DNA of 64,000 bases from Parcubacteria group bacterium (GTDB lineage Bacteria > Patescibacteria > Paceibacteria > UBA9973 > UBA2103). The notes beneath the pieces were generated by a model. That model saw only the letters and a list, made by a program, of their open reading frames with translations, was not told the origin of the DNA and did no database searches. Position numbers and translations under genes: made by a program. The DNA lies in contig JAQBRE010000002.1 in the NCBI GenBank assembly GCA_028286605.1, forward strand, positions 124,001 through 188,000, read 5' to 3'. Of this stretch, positions 24,482-32,973 are shown one piece after another; the stretch's first letter is position 1; each line of letters starts with the position of its first letter.

Positions 24482-26236
24482 ATGCTTTCTTTCCACGACC
24501 TCCTTGATGAAGCGACCCGCGAAGCGCTCCATGCGTACGATGATTTCACTGCCGGCCTGCTCGCACGTCGCGGCATCATAACGAGTGATGCTGCTGAGGC
24601 ATTTCTTTCGCCGAGTTACGACAGGCATATTGGTGACCCGCTTCTTATTTTCAATATGCCGAAAGCGGCGAAGCGCATCGCTGATGCGATCGATTCGCAG
24701 GAGCGACTAACCGTGTGGAGCGATTACGATTGCGACGGCATTCCGGGTGGTACGCTTCTGCATGACTTCTTCAAGAAAGCCAAAGCGAATTTTACGAATT
24801 ACATTCCGCACCGTCACCTTGAAGGATTCGGCCTGAACGAAATTGGTTTGAAGAAATTAGCAGAAGAAGGCACGACACTCATCATCACGGTTGACTGCGG
24901 CATTTCAGATGTCGAACAGGTCGCCTATGCGAAGTCACTCGGCATCGATGTGATCGTTACCGATCATCACTTGCCCAGGCGTGATGCGAATGGCGCCGAA
25001 GAACTTCCACCCGGCTTTACCGTCGTTGATCCGAAACAGGAAGGTGAGACGAATGAGTTCCGTGATTTCTGCGGCGGCGGCCTCGCGTGGAAACTGGCGT
25101 GCGCCGTGCTTGCCGTCGGCTTCAAGGGTCGCGAAGATATTCCTACCGGCTGGGAAAAGTGGCTGCTCGATATGGCTGGCCTCTCGACGATTGCAGATAT
25201 GGTTCCGCTTACTGGCGAGAATCGCGTGATCGCGAAATACGGACTGCTCGTGATGCGAAAGTCGCCGCGCATCGGCTTTCAGAAACTCTGCAGCATCGCG
25301 CGCGTGAATCAGAGATTCATAACGGAAGACGATGTCGGTTTCATGATCGCGCCGCGTGTGAACGCAGCATCGCGTATGGGCGATCCGCGTGATGCGTTCG
25401 AACTGTTCACGACGACCGATGAAGTGCGTGCCGATGAGCTCGCCAAGGAACTCGAGAAAGTGAATCGCAGCCGCAAGGCATCGGGCGCTGCGGTTACGCG
25501 TGCTGCGCATGAACGGCTGGAGAAACGAAAGGAAGAACTCGGCGGAACATTGCCTGCCGTAATCGCGATGGGTGATCCAGATTGGCGCCCAGGGCTGCTC
25601 GGCTTGGTGGCGAACTCGCTCGCTGAAGAATATGGACGGCCGGTCTTCTTGTGGGGACGCGAAGGAAGTATCACGGCGAAGGGATCGTGCCGTGCAGGAA
25701 GCAAAGGTGTTTCAGTCGTCGAACTTATGGCACTCACTACCGACGTATTCGTGGAAGCAGGCGGGCACGCAGCATCCGGAGGTTTCACGCTCAAAGATGA
25801 CGCGGTGTTCTTTTTCGAAGAACGCATGTGTGCGGCCTTCGTGAAGCTTCCGCCGACAACGCTAACAGATAGAACACTTATTGCAGATTATTCAATCGAA
25901 CACCCTGATGACTTGCGTGCACTCCTTAAGCGCACAGAACAGCTCGCGCCATACGGCATGAATAATCCGAAACCGGTATTCGCGTTACAGGAATGTGCGG
26001 TGACACAAGTTTCATGGTTTGGAAAAGGCGAAGAGCATCTGCGCGTGCGTGTCACACGTGATGACGGTTTCAATCAGGCGGAGCTCGAAGCGATTACGTT
26101 CTTCGCGCGTCGCGAGCTAGGAAAAAGTTGGGAGCGCCTTGAAGTGGGGAAGTCTGCGACACTTCTTGGTACACTCGAGCGCGACACCTTCACCCGTGGT
26201 CAGCCGGTGCGCATGCGATTGCTGGCTATCGCGTAG
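24482..26236 (+). CDS. recJ: Single-stranded-DNA-specific exonuclease RecJ
   Basis: About 584 residues (Escherichia coli 577). A 5'-3' ssDNA exonuclease for recombination and repair. DHH-family motifs: DYDCDGIPGG, VDCGIS, VTDHHLP, and the DHHA1 part WRPGLLGLVA and GGHAASGGF; a C-terminal OB-like domain follows. In DYDCDGI the usual Ala is Cys. ATG 24482 is chosen over ATG 24473 because TACACT (24467-24472) leaves 9 bases to it, matching other leaderless starts here. Confidence 0.94.
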   Translation: MLSFHDLLDEATREALHAYDDFTAGLLARRGIITSDAAEAFLSPSYDRHIGDPLLIFNMPKAAKRIADAIDSQERLTVWSDYDCDGIPGGTLLHDFFKKAKANFTNYIPHRHLEGFGLNEIGLKKLAEEGTTLIITVDCGISDVEQVAYAKSLGIDVIVTDHHLPRRDANGAEELPPGFTVVDPKQEGETNEFRDFCGGGLAWKLACAVLAVGFKGREDIPTGWEKWLLDMAGLSTIADMVPLTGENRVIAKYGLLVMRKSPRIGFQKLCSIARVNQRFITEDDVGFMIAPRVNAASRMGDPRDAFELFTTTDEVRADELAKELEKVNRSRKASGAAVTRAAHERLEKRKEELGGTLPAVIAMGDPDWRPGLLGLVANSLAEEYGRPVFLWGREGSITAKGSCRAGSKGVSVVELMALTTDVFVEAGGHAASGGFTLKDDAVFFFEERMCAAFVKLPPTTLTDRTLIADYSIEHPDDLRALLKRTEQLAPYGMNNPKPVFALQECAVTQVSWFGKGEEHLRVRVTRDDGFNQAELEAITFFARRELGKSWERLEVGKSATLLGTLERDTFTRGQPVRMRLLAIA

Positions 26237-26248
26237 TAGACTGGTTTC

Positions 26249-26680
26249 ATGGAATTCACTCTGTACGCCGATGGCGGCTCCCGCGGAAACCCAGGGCATG
26301 CCGGCGCTGGTTCGGTGGTATTTGATACGGCAGGGAAGCGCGTGGTGGAGGTTGCGGATTATCTTGGAATTGCCACTAATAATGTCGCGGAGTATGAAGC
26401 GGTGCTTCGCGGCCTCCAGCGATTACATGCGGCATATCCGGAAGGATACTTCGCGCAGATGCCACTGCTCATCCGCATGGACAGCAAGCTCGTCATTGAG
26501 CAGCTGAAGGGTAATTACAAAGTGAAGCATCCGAACCTGATCCCACGCTATCTGGAGGTGAAGAATGTCCTCGCACGTAATTTCGGAACGGTTCGGTTTG
26601 AACACGTTCTTCGTGCGTTTAATAAGGACGCAGATGCCCTTGCGAACGAGGCAATGGATAACAAGATAGTTTCTTCATAA
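26249..26680 (+). CDS. RNase HI-family protein
   Basis: 143 residues. It cleaves the RNA of RNA-DNA hybrids. The DEDD catalytic set is present: D8 (YADGGSRGNPG), E48 (NNVAEYEAV), D78 (IRMDSKLV) and D129 (NKDADALAN). The layout follows the short archaeal-like RNase HI branch without the basic handle. TAGACT lies 6 bases before the ATG. It ends at a T-rich terminator. Confidence 0.92.
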   Translation: MEFTLYADGGSRGNPGHAGAGSVVFDTAGKRVVEVADYLGIATNNVAEYEAVLRGLQRLHAAYPEGYFAQMPLLIRMDSKLVIEQLKGNYKVKHPNLIPRYLEVKNVLARNFGTVRFEHVLRAFNKDADALANEAMDNKIVSS

Positions 26681-26698
26681 CTTCTTTAGAAGTTTTTT
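26679..26698 (+). terminator. Terminator after RNase HI gene
   Basis: Hairpin AACTTC-TTTA-GAAGTT followed by TTTT; it overlaps the stop codon. Confidence 0.8.
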
Positions 26699-26734
26699 AA
26701 GATTCCTTGATGGGTAATTTTGTATGCTTCCTGA

Positions 26735-28252
26735 ATGGAAGCATATTATTTTTATGCGGCAGTTTTTGGCTTCCTATTCAGTGTTTTTGTACGTTCGCTG
26801 ATAGCAGTCCCTGAATGGTGCCTCGCGGGTGTAGCCATAGGAATAGTCGTGTGTGCTGGATTGATTTGCGTAATCAGGTATCGCTGGCTGGTTCTGCTCT
26901 GCGTCTTTCTCGTCGCTAGTTTTGTTGGAATCGAACGCACGAGCTATGCGCCTATCGCGTTGCCTCCGGAATTTAATTCGCTCTTGGACAAGAAGGTTAC
27001 TCTCGAAGGAACCATCGTCGTACCTCCCGATCTTCGCGAATCCAGCGACCGGCTTACGGTGGAGGTTACGCGAGATAGCGTGAAGACACGTATCATCGCG
27101 AGTGCCGGACTTACGCCCGCATTCCATGTGGGAGACCGCGTACGTGTTTCCGGAATGCTAAAAACGCCCGCACCCTTCGATGGTGATGGCGGACGCATCT
27201 TTCGGTATGATCAATTTCTCGCTAAAGATGGTGTCTTCGGTATCATGCAGCCGGCGCAGGTATATATCATCGGGCGCGATTCAAGCGCATGGCTTTCGTT
27301 CTTGCGCATACTCGAATATATAAAAGATACGTTCGATGCAGCTGTTGAGCGTACGATACCTCAGCCAGAAAGCGCGCTCGCAATCGGCATCATCGCAGGA
27401 GGAAAGCAAGGGCTCGGTACACGATTACTCGATGCGTTTACAATCGCAGGCATGCTGCAGATCGTCGTGCTTTCCGGATACAACGTGATGATCGTCGCGG
27501 AAGGCGTATTGGCCGTGCTCCGCACGGCCCCCAAGCGAACCGCACTCATAATCGCCGCAGTCACTATCACGCTCTTCGTGCTCGCCGCTGGTGCAGGGTC
27601 TTCTGCCGTTCGTGCCGGTATCATGGCGCTCCTCGCACTTACCGCACGCGGTACGCATCGCACGTACGACGTGTTGCGCTCACTCTTCGCGGCGCTCGTA
27701 TTGATGCTGCTCTGGAATCCGCTACTCCTTACATTCGACCCGGGTCTCCAGCTTTCATTCATGGCGACACTGGGCCTCGTCCTCGGTTCTAATTTGATTG
27801 AGAAGAAATTCTTGTGGATTCGAAACGGGACGTTCCGCGAAATGCTCGCGACGACGCTTGCGGCACAGATAGCCGTGCTGCCGGTGCTCTTGTATCAAAG
27901 CGGTAATCTTTCACTCGTTGCGATACCGGCGAATCTTTTGGCGATGCCGGTACTTCCAGCAGCAATGGCGGTTTCCGCCATTGCTGCACTGTGCGCCTTC
28001 ATATTTTCGTCCTTCGTACCGATGCTAACGCTTATTGTCGGTATTCCCGCCTACATCCTTCTTGCGTACGTAATCGGCATTGCGGATTACTCCGCGCGTA
28101 TTCCCTATGCGAACATCATTCTTCCCGCATTTCCGGCTTGGTGGCTTGTTCCTGCGTATGCGTTTCTTGGATATGTCGTATGGAGTGAAAAGAAGAAAGC
28201 CGCGCAAGCGGAGCTTGCGCGGCTTTCTTCAGCACTAGTCTCGGTTAAGTAG
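26735..28252 (+). CDS. comEC: ComEC/Rec2 DNA-uptake channel protein (membrane part)
   Basis: 505 residues. N-terminal helices and a DUF4131/OB-like region (about 70-175, VTLEGTIVVPPDLRESSDRL) are followed by the Competence domain with ten or so hydrophobic helices (about 205-490), including QIVVLSGYNVMIVAEGVLAV and FDPGLQLSFMATLGLV. It forms the inner-membrane channel for transforming ssDNA. It lacks the C-terminal metallo-hydrolase domain, which is encoded alone at 30472-31341. TATGCT lies 6 bases before the ATG. Confidence 0.9.
   Translation: MEAYYFYAAVFGFLFSVFVRSLIAVPEWCLAGVAIGIVVCAGLICVIRYRWLVLLCVFLVASFVGIERTSYAPIALPPEFNSLLDKKVTLEGTIVVPPDLRESSDRLTVEVTRDSVKTRIIASAGLTPAFHVGDRVRVSGMLKTPAPFDGDGGRIFRYDQFLAKDGVFGIMQPAQVYIIGRDSSAWLSFLRILEYIKDTFDAAVERTIPQPESALAIGIIAGGKQGLGTRLLDAFTIAGMLQIVVLSGYNVMIVAEGVLAVLRTAPKRTALIIAAVTITLFVLAAGAGSSAVRAGIMALLALTARGTHRTYDVLRSLFAALVLMLLWNPLLLTFDPGLQLSFMATLGLVLGSNLIEKKFLWIRNGTFREMLATTLAAQIAVLPVLLYQSGNLSLVAIPANLLAMPVLPAAMAVSAIAALCAFIFSSFVPMLTLIVGIPAYILLAYVIGIADYSARIPYANIILPAFPAWWLVPAYAFLGYVVWSEKKKAAQAELARLSSALVSVK
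28193..28229 (-). terminator. Terminator of sod embedded in comEC 3' end
   Basis: A 17-bp perfect stem with GGA loop (arms 28193-28209 and 28213-28229) inside the last codons of comEC. Read on the minus strand it follows the sod stop and is succeeded by CTTCTTTTC, so it fits sod termination. Confidence 0.7.
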
Positions 28253-28841
28253 CGACGTCTAGAAAACGGCTCTCAACGACCGTCCAATTCACATTGCTCA
28301 GGAACGCGTCAACATACGACTTTTTGTCTGCAGGAACATAATCAACCATATATGCGTGCTCCCAAAGGTCGATGGCGAGAATGACAGGGAGGCCGGCAAG
28401 CTGGCCCAACTCGTGATCGCTCACCCACGCCGTGTGAAGCGTTCGTCCGCGCGGGTCGAAATAGACGACCGTCCAGCCGATGCCGCGAGTGCCCGTCACT
28501 TCTTTCACATGCGCGATGAATTTCTCCCATGAACCGTATTTATCCATAGCAGCGCCGGCAAGCGGATTATTAGAATCTTCAGCCTGTGCGCCGCCCTCGA
28601 ACTGCTCGAAATAATATTCGTGCATGCGCATGCCATCGAACTCGAATCCCATGCGACGACGAAGCTCTGCCATTACATAGGCATTTCCATCCGAATCTTC
28701 GGTACGGAGCTTCTCTATCTTCTCCATAATAAGGTTCGTGTGCTTCACATATCCCTCGTAGAGCGCGAGGTGTACATCAATCTGCTTCTTGGAAAGTCCC
28801 TTTAATTCAGGGAGGTCGAACGTTCGTGCGGTGTAGGTCAT
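28245..28841 (-). CDS. sod: Superoxide dismutase (Fe/Mn family)
   Basis: 198 residues. It converts superoxide to O2 and H2O2 in the cytoplasm. Metal ligands fit the family: H24 (IDVHLALYEGYVKH), His in MRMHEYYFEQF, and Asp/His in AIDLWEHAYMVDY; Tyr31 matches the gateway Tyr. The Gln/His residues that separate Fe from Mn forms cannot be judged safely. It overlaps the comEC stop by 8 bases. A -10-like TATACT lies 22 bases upstream, with no Shine-Dalgarno. Confidence 0.94.
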   Translation of the reverse strand: MTYTARTFDLPELKGLSKKQIDVHLALYEGYVKHTNLIMEKIEKLRTEDSDGNAYVMAELRRRMGFEFDGMRMHEYYFEQFEGGAQAEDSNNPLAGAAMDKYGSWEKFIAHVKEVTGTRGIGWTVVYFDPRGRTLHTAWVSDHELGQLAGLPVILAIDLWEHAYMVDYVPADKKSYVDAFLSNVNWTVVESRFLDVAT

Positions 28842-28970
28842 AGTGATGTGGATTAGTCTCTCAAGTATACGACGAGGCGTAGTGAGAAGCCCGTGAACAG
28901 GCCTATTGCGTTATAATTGATAGTATGTCATAATGATTTTCGACGAGTAATCTTTAGAAGGGGGATAGAA

Positions 28971-29249
28971 ATGATACTGCGACGGGACTGGGATCAGTTC
29001 CGGGAACAATTTCCGGAACTGGCCGAAACGGTCAAGACCCTCGGCGCCTCAATCTATGAAATGGGCGCTATGGAGGGCGGATCTTCTAAAGAACTGAAAG
29101 AGCTTTGCAGCATACTTGCTGAAGCGTCGAGCGAAGCCCGGCACCTGCTGGGAATCAGCACCCCGCTGGAATCACCTTTGGTTCTGCGGTCAGTCTTTAC
29201 TCTCGGAGCTCAAATGCTCTTCAATCTCGAACAAGGACGGTCATGCTAA
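28971..29249 (+). CDS. Small helical hypothetical protein (92 aa)
   Basis: Not recognised. Mostly helical and acidic (DQFREQFPELAETVKTLGAS; KELKELCSILAEASSEARHL), with a hydrophobic C-terminal helix. A strong Shine-Dalgarno (AGAAGGGGG) precedes ATG 28971, and a terminator follows. An upstream TATAAT at 28911-28916 can serve as promoter. Confidence 0.7.
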   Translation: MILRRDWDQFREQFPELAETVKTLGASIYEMGAMEGGSSKELKELCSILAEASSEARHLLGISTPLESPLVLRSVFTLGAQMLFNLEQGRSC

Positions 29250-29270
29250 TGAACCGGCCAACAAAAAACA

Positions 29271-29302
29271 AACGGCTGTCCCTTTCAGGACAGCCGTTCA
29301 AC
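29271..29302 (+). terminator. Terminator after the 92-aa gene
   Basis: Stem AACGGCTGTCC/GGACAGCCGTT (29271-29281, 29288-29298), then CAACTTTT. Confidence 0.78.
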
Positions 29303-29310
29303 TTTTATAA

Positions 29311-30027
29311 CTACTCGGGAGGAAAATCATCGGACCCAATTATCTTCTTCATTTCTTCTACGCAATCAGCAGCAATCGCCCAGTCTTTTATGAGATCACG
29401 GTCATCAAGCGCTTTACTTGAGAATATGACTGCCTCGTGAGTCGCGGTGCCTTCTTCAAGAACCGATCCTGGCTGCCATACGACAGCTGCTTTGTATTCT
29501 GCATACTCTTTCCCCTCTTGAAGGAGTGAATTGAATGTACGTAGGCTTGTAAGCAGTGATTCATGCACGCGCCTGCGCTCACCATCTGCATGCTCAAATG
29601 CATTCCGCCTTTCTTCGTCATTCATTCGAAGTAACTGACGCTTAACCGTATGGAACTTTATGATCGAACTGACGTACCGCCTGCACCAAGTGCGAATACT
29701 GGCAGCTTGTCCTCGAATTAGTTTTCCTATACGGACTGCTTCTGCATCTTCCGGATCCGCTTCCAGCGGATCCGAAGCAGCACGTGCTGCTTCTGAAAGA
29801 GAATCGATAGTCGGTATCATTCCGCGCTCATACTGACCTACCATTGGAGCATTCTCTAGATGATCAAGGTCCTCGTGAAAAGAGTGATAGGCACTGATCT
29901 TAGTCTCATGATTCATTACGGTAGCAGACTCGGTCTCACATGCGCTGCGAAAATGAGCAAGCAGATCCTCTTCAGGCTTTGGTGCTGACTCTATAGATTG
30001 CCTGGGTTTGGCTGGTCCTTCATTCAT
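29311..30027 (-). CDS. Hypothetical helical protein (238 aa)
   Basis: Not recognised. Charged, mostly alpha-helical, no membrane segment. It contains RTWCRRYVSSIIKFHTVKRQ and an arginine-rich helix (NDEERRNAFEHADGERRR). TATACT lies 7 bases before the ATG, so likely leaderless. The last codons come right after the terminator of the converging 92-aa gene. Confidence 0.65.
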   Translation of the reverse strand: MNEGPAKPRQSIESAPKPEEDLLAHFRSACETESATVMNHETKISAYHSFHEDLDHLENAPMVGQYERGMIPTIDSLSEAARAASDPLEADPEDAEAVRIGKLIRGQAASIRTWCRRYVSSIIKFHTVKRQLLRMNDEERRNAFEHADGERRRVHESLLTSLRTFNSLLQEGKEYAEYKAAVVWQPGSVLEEGTATHEAVIFSSKALDDRDLIKDWAIAADCVEEMKKIIGSDDFPPE

Positions 30028-30129
30028 ACCCGCGAGTATAACAGGTCCAGGAGAACTTTCAGTATTTCTTTATTTCGCTACTATTTTTCCTTGATAGAAG
30101 AGCGGTGCAAGGCACGATAGAATACAGAT

Positions 30130-30468
30130 ATGAAAGAATCATTCCCAACACGGGCTGAAATTCCTACCAAGACTCTGGCTGAGATGGCTATTCCGATTCA
30201 GGCGATGCTCGCACTACGCCTCTATCATCGTTTGCATCCTGAAGAACCCGTCGATGAGCTGCATCCGAATGAAGTCGATCGGAGCATTCGCGGGAAAGCG
30301 ATGGAACTGTGGTTAGACGAACAGGATGGCGAAGCGCTCTCCGCACGTTTCCGCACATATCTGGATGATTCTAATCACGGAGCAGAACCGGTTTCTCTTT
30401 CCGATACTTCTTCACTCGACCATATCCTTGATGTGATTAGTGCAGATACCGACACGACATTCCACTAA
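30130..30468 (+). CDS. Hypothetical protein (112 aa)
   Basis: Not recognised. Acidic and soluble, with a helical stretch LAEMAIPIQAMLALRLYHRL near the N-terminus. TAGAAT (30118-30123) lies 6 bases before the ATG. The ComEC-like hydrolase starts 3 bases after its stop, so the two are co-transcribed. Confidence 0.65.
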   Translation: MKESFPTRAEIPTKTLAEMAIPIQAMLALRLYHRLHPEEPVDELHPNEVDRSIRGKAMELWLDEQDGEALSARFRTYLDDSNHGAEPVSLSDTSSLDHILDVISADTDTTFH

Positions 30469-30471
30469 TCT

Positions 30472-31341
30472 ATGCAGGCGTCGCGCGGCACGCTTGTGGT
30501 AGTAATCCTCACATTGCTCGCGATAAACGTATTTGTTTGGCAGACCGTACTTGCCCAGCATTCCAATACGCTACGCGTATCCATTCTTAATATCGGACAA
30601 GGAGATTCAATACTGGTTCAAGGGCCGACCGGGATACAGATGCTTATTGATGGCGGACCCGATCACTCGGTATTGCGCGAACTTCCACGAGAGATGGGTT
30701 TCCTGGATCGCTCGCTCAATCTTATAGTCGAAACACATCCCGATAAGGACCATATTGCCGGCCTTGCCTATGTGCTGGATCAATACAGCGTTTCGTATTT
30801 CATGAGCCCAGGCATTCCAGATGACACGCAGACAGCTGCTGAAGTGAATGATGCCGTGGCGCATGAGCCAGGACTACAAGCATTCACTGCGCGACGCGGC
30901 ATGCGTATTCACCTGGGCGGCGGAGCGTATGCAGATGTGCTGTATCCGGATCGCGATGTCTCGAAGCTGCCGACGAATGAAGGGTCCACCGTGATGCATA
31001 TCGTGTACGGAAAAACATCTTTCATGATGACGGGCGATCTGCCTTCGGATAAGGAAGAATATTTGGTCGGATTAGATAGTGCGGATAGTGAGTTGAAAAG
31101 CGATGTATTAAAAGCAGGTCATCATGGTTCGAAGAACTCCAGTAGCGATGCGTGGCTGGCTGCGGTGCACCCATCTATCGTTGCGATATCAGCAGGCAAG
31201 GGAAACAAATACGGACATCCTAATCCTGATGCGATTGCGCGTATCAAGAACGAAGGTGCGCAAATCGCAACGACGATAGACTCGGGCACACTGGACTTCA
31301 TCAGTGACGGATCCGTGATACGCGAGAAGACGGAGAGATAA
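30472..31341 (+). CDS. ComEC-type metallo-beta-lactamase-fold hydrolase
   Basis: 289 residues: an N-terminal signal/anchor helix (TLVVVILTLLAINVFVWQTV), then a MBL fold with LNIGQGDSILVQ, the metal motif THPDKDHIAG, MMTGDLPSD, and KAGHHGSKNSSSD. This corresponds to the C-terminal domain of ComEC, thought to degrade the non-imported DNA strand outside the membrane. Here it is a stand-alone exported or membrane-tethered protein. The channel part is encoded 2.2 kb upstream. Confidence 0.9.
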   Translation: MQASRGTLVVVILTLLAINVFVWQTVLAQHSNTLRVSILNIGQGDSILVQGPTGIQMLIDGGPDHSVLRELPREMGFLDRSLNLIVETHPDKDHIAGLAYVLDQYSVSYFMSPGIPDDTQTAAEVNDAVAHEPGLQAFTARRGMRIHLGGGAYADVLYPDRDVSKLPTNEGSTVMHIVYGKTSFMMTGDLPSDKEEYLVGLDSADSELKSDVLKAGHHGSKNSSSDAWLAAVHPSIVAISAGKGNKYGHPNPDAIARIKNEGAQIATTIDSGTLDFISDGSVIREKTER

Positions 31342-31380
31342 AAGAAAAGAGCGGCTCCGAAGGAGCCGCTCTTTTCTTTT
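31340..31380. terminator. Bidirectional terminator
   Basis: A 19-bp stem with GAA loop (31340-31358 / 31362-31380); outer arms AAAAGAAAAG and CTTTTCTTTT. Shared by the MBL gene and rpmB. Confidence 0.9.
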
Positions 31381-31386
31381 AGTGGA

Positions 31387-31629
31387 TTAGATAATCCCTG
31401 CTTTCTTGAGTGTCGCGAACGCGCCATTCTTCTTTATAGTGCGAAGAGCAGACGTGGAGATATCGATAAGGAAGCTCTGTCCGAGTTCAGGAACGAAAAT
31501 GTTTCGCTTCTGAAGATTTGCGTGACGACGTACCTTTCCTGTCGGATTGAACTGAGTAGCACGCGTACGGTTAGAGTACCGTCCGCCTACCTGTGTCGTC
31601 TTTCCGGTGATTGCGCAGCTTCGTGCCAT
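31387..31629 (-). CDS. rpmB: Ribosomal protein L28
   Basis: 80 residues (Escherichia coli 78). N-terminal CAITGKTTQVGGRYSNRTRA and RRHANLQKRNIFVPELGQ are L28 signatures; the second Cys pair of zinc-binding forms is absent. TACCAT lies 9 bases before the ATG. The gene is divergent from the site-2 protease gene. Confidence 0.92.
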   Translation of the reverse strand: MARSCAITGKTTQVGGRYSNRTRATQFNPTGKVRRHANLQKRNIFVPELGQSFLIDISTSALRTIKKNGAFATLKKAGII

Positions 31630-31660
31630 AGTTTCCGCATGGTACCATACCGCTTACCAT

Positions 31661-32314
31661 ATGCAACCAGACTCCACTCTCGCCATCTTCACTATTATCG
31701 TCCTTATCGGCTCGATAATCATCCATGAAGTAGCACACGGGTACGCAGCCTATGCCTTAGGCGACCCTACGGCTAAGCTGGCTAAGCGTCTCACGCTGAA
31801 CCCGCTCCGGCACATCGATCCGGTAGGTTCTATTCTCCTGCCAGCCATTCTTGTGCTGACACATTCAGGATTCCTCTTCGGCTGGGCAAAGCCTGTTCCT
31901 TATAATCCCTATAATCTCAAGAATCAGCGGTGGGGTGAATCTATCGTTGCTGTTGCAGGTGTCGCTACCAACCTGTTGCTCGCCGTTATCTTCGGGCTTG
32001 TCGCGCGCTATGCATTTGCGAATGGCATGAGTGCGGTGGCAAACCTTTCCGGAATAATCGTTCTCATGAATCTGTATCTCGGTCTCTTCAATCTCATTCC
32101 GATTCCGCCGCTCGACGGCTACACCTTCCTGCGCGGCCTGCTTCCGCCGAAGAATGCTATGGCATTTCGTGAATTCGAAGATCGTCTGCGTCAGGGCGGT
32201 TTCATCACGCTCATCGTCGTACTGCTCGTATTCAGTTATTTCCTTTCAGCGCCATTCTCACTTTTTGTTTCGTGGTTGTTCACTCTTCTGGTAGGCGCAA
32301 GTGCGACACTATAG
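31661..32314 (+). CDS. Site-2-protease-family (M50) membrane metalloprotease
   Basis: About 217 residues with five to six helices. The zinc motif HEVAH sits in IIIHEVAHGYAAYALGDPTA. The second conserved motif NLIPIPPLDGYTFLRGL supplies the Asp ligand. It is the short bacterial subtype without a PDZ domain. Such enzymes cleave membrane-embedded regulators or signal remnants. ATG 31661 is preferred because the upstream in-frame start lies inside rpmB. Confidence 0.9.
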   Translation: MQPDSTLAIFTIIVLIGSIIIHEVAHGYAAYALGDPTAKLAKRLTLNPLRHIDPVGSILLPAILVLTHSGFLFGWAKPVPYNPYNLKNQRWGESIVAVAGVATNLLLAVIFGLVARYAFANGMSAVANLSGIIVLMNLYLGLFNLIPIPPLDGYTFLRGLLPPKNAMAFREFEDRLRQGGFITLIVVLLVFSYFLSAPFSLFVSWLFTLLVGASATL

Positions 32315-32326
32315 TCACACACTTAT

Positions 32327-32959
32327 ATGGAACAAGAAGAACTGCTTTCGGAAAAAGAAACACAAGCAGTTATCGATTTGGGAAATCTTATACTGCAGTT
32401 CGCGCGTGTCGATCGAGGAACCTATCATCCTGACGGCGTAACGCCTGAATCGGACACGGACCACACGGTAATGCTTGGCATAATCGCCTGCGCCTTTGCA
32501 GACACCTTCGCACCGCATCTGGATCGTGGAAAGATCGCGCAATTTGCGCTCGTGCATGATCTTGCAGAAGTGTATGCAGGAGATACGCTGACGCTCCGCA
32601 CGCTTACCGAACAGCAGAAGAATGATAAGGATGAGCGAGAGCAAGAAGCCCTCAAGCGTATCAAGCGCGAATTCGATCCCGTCTTTCCATGGATCGGTAT
32701 TACTATCGAGTCGTACGAATCACTCGACACGCCTGAAGCGCGCTTCGTTAAGTTCGTCGACAAAGTCCTTCCGAAAATCACGCACACACTAAGCCATGGC
32801 GCGCGTCTTATGCAAAGCAGTGTCGGTAAAGAAGAAATGGAAGAGATGCACGCGCATCAATATGCAAGTATCGCTGCAAGCTATGGCTCTGATCAGGCTG
32901 AAGTACGAAGACTCTACGCATCACTTTCGTCGGCGGTGCGAAAAGCACTTTTCGAGTAA
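32327..32959 (+). CDS. HD-domain hydrolase (YfbR/5'-nucleotidase-like)
   Basis: 210 residues. HD-fold metal ligands: H in SDTDHTVML, HD in ALVHDLAEVYAGD, and D in ARFVKFVDKVLP. The order and spacing resemble the YfbR/YGK1-type HD domain acting on deoxynucleoside monophosphates. Exact substrate unknown. It starts 12 bases after the site-2 protease stop. Confidence 0.8.
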   Translation: MEQEELLSEKETQAVIDLGNLILQFARVDRGTYHPDGVTPESDTDHTVMLGIIACAFADTFAPHLDRGKIAQFALVHDLAEVYAGDTLTLRTLTEQQKNDKDEREQEALKRIKREFDPVFPWIGITIESYESLDTPEARFVKFVDKVLPKITHTLSHGARLMQSSVGKEEMEEMHAHQYASIAASYGSDQAEVRRLYASLSSAVRKALFE

Positions 32960-32973
32960 GTGGTAATTATTTT

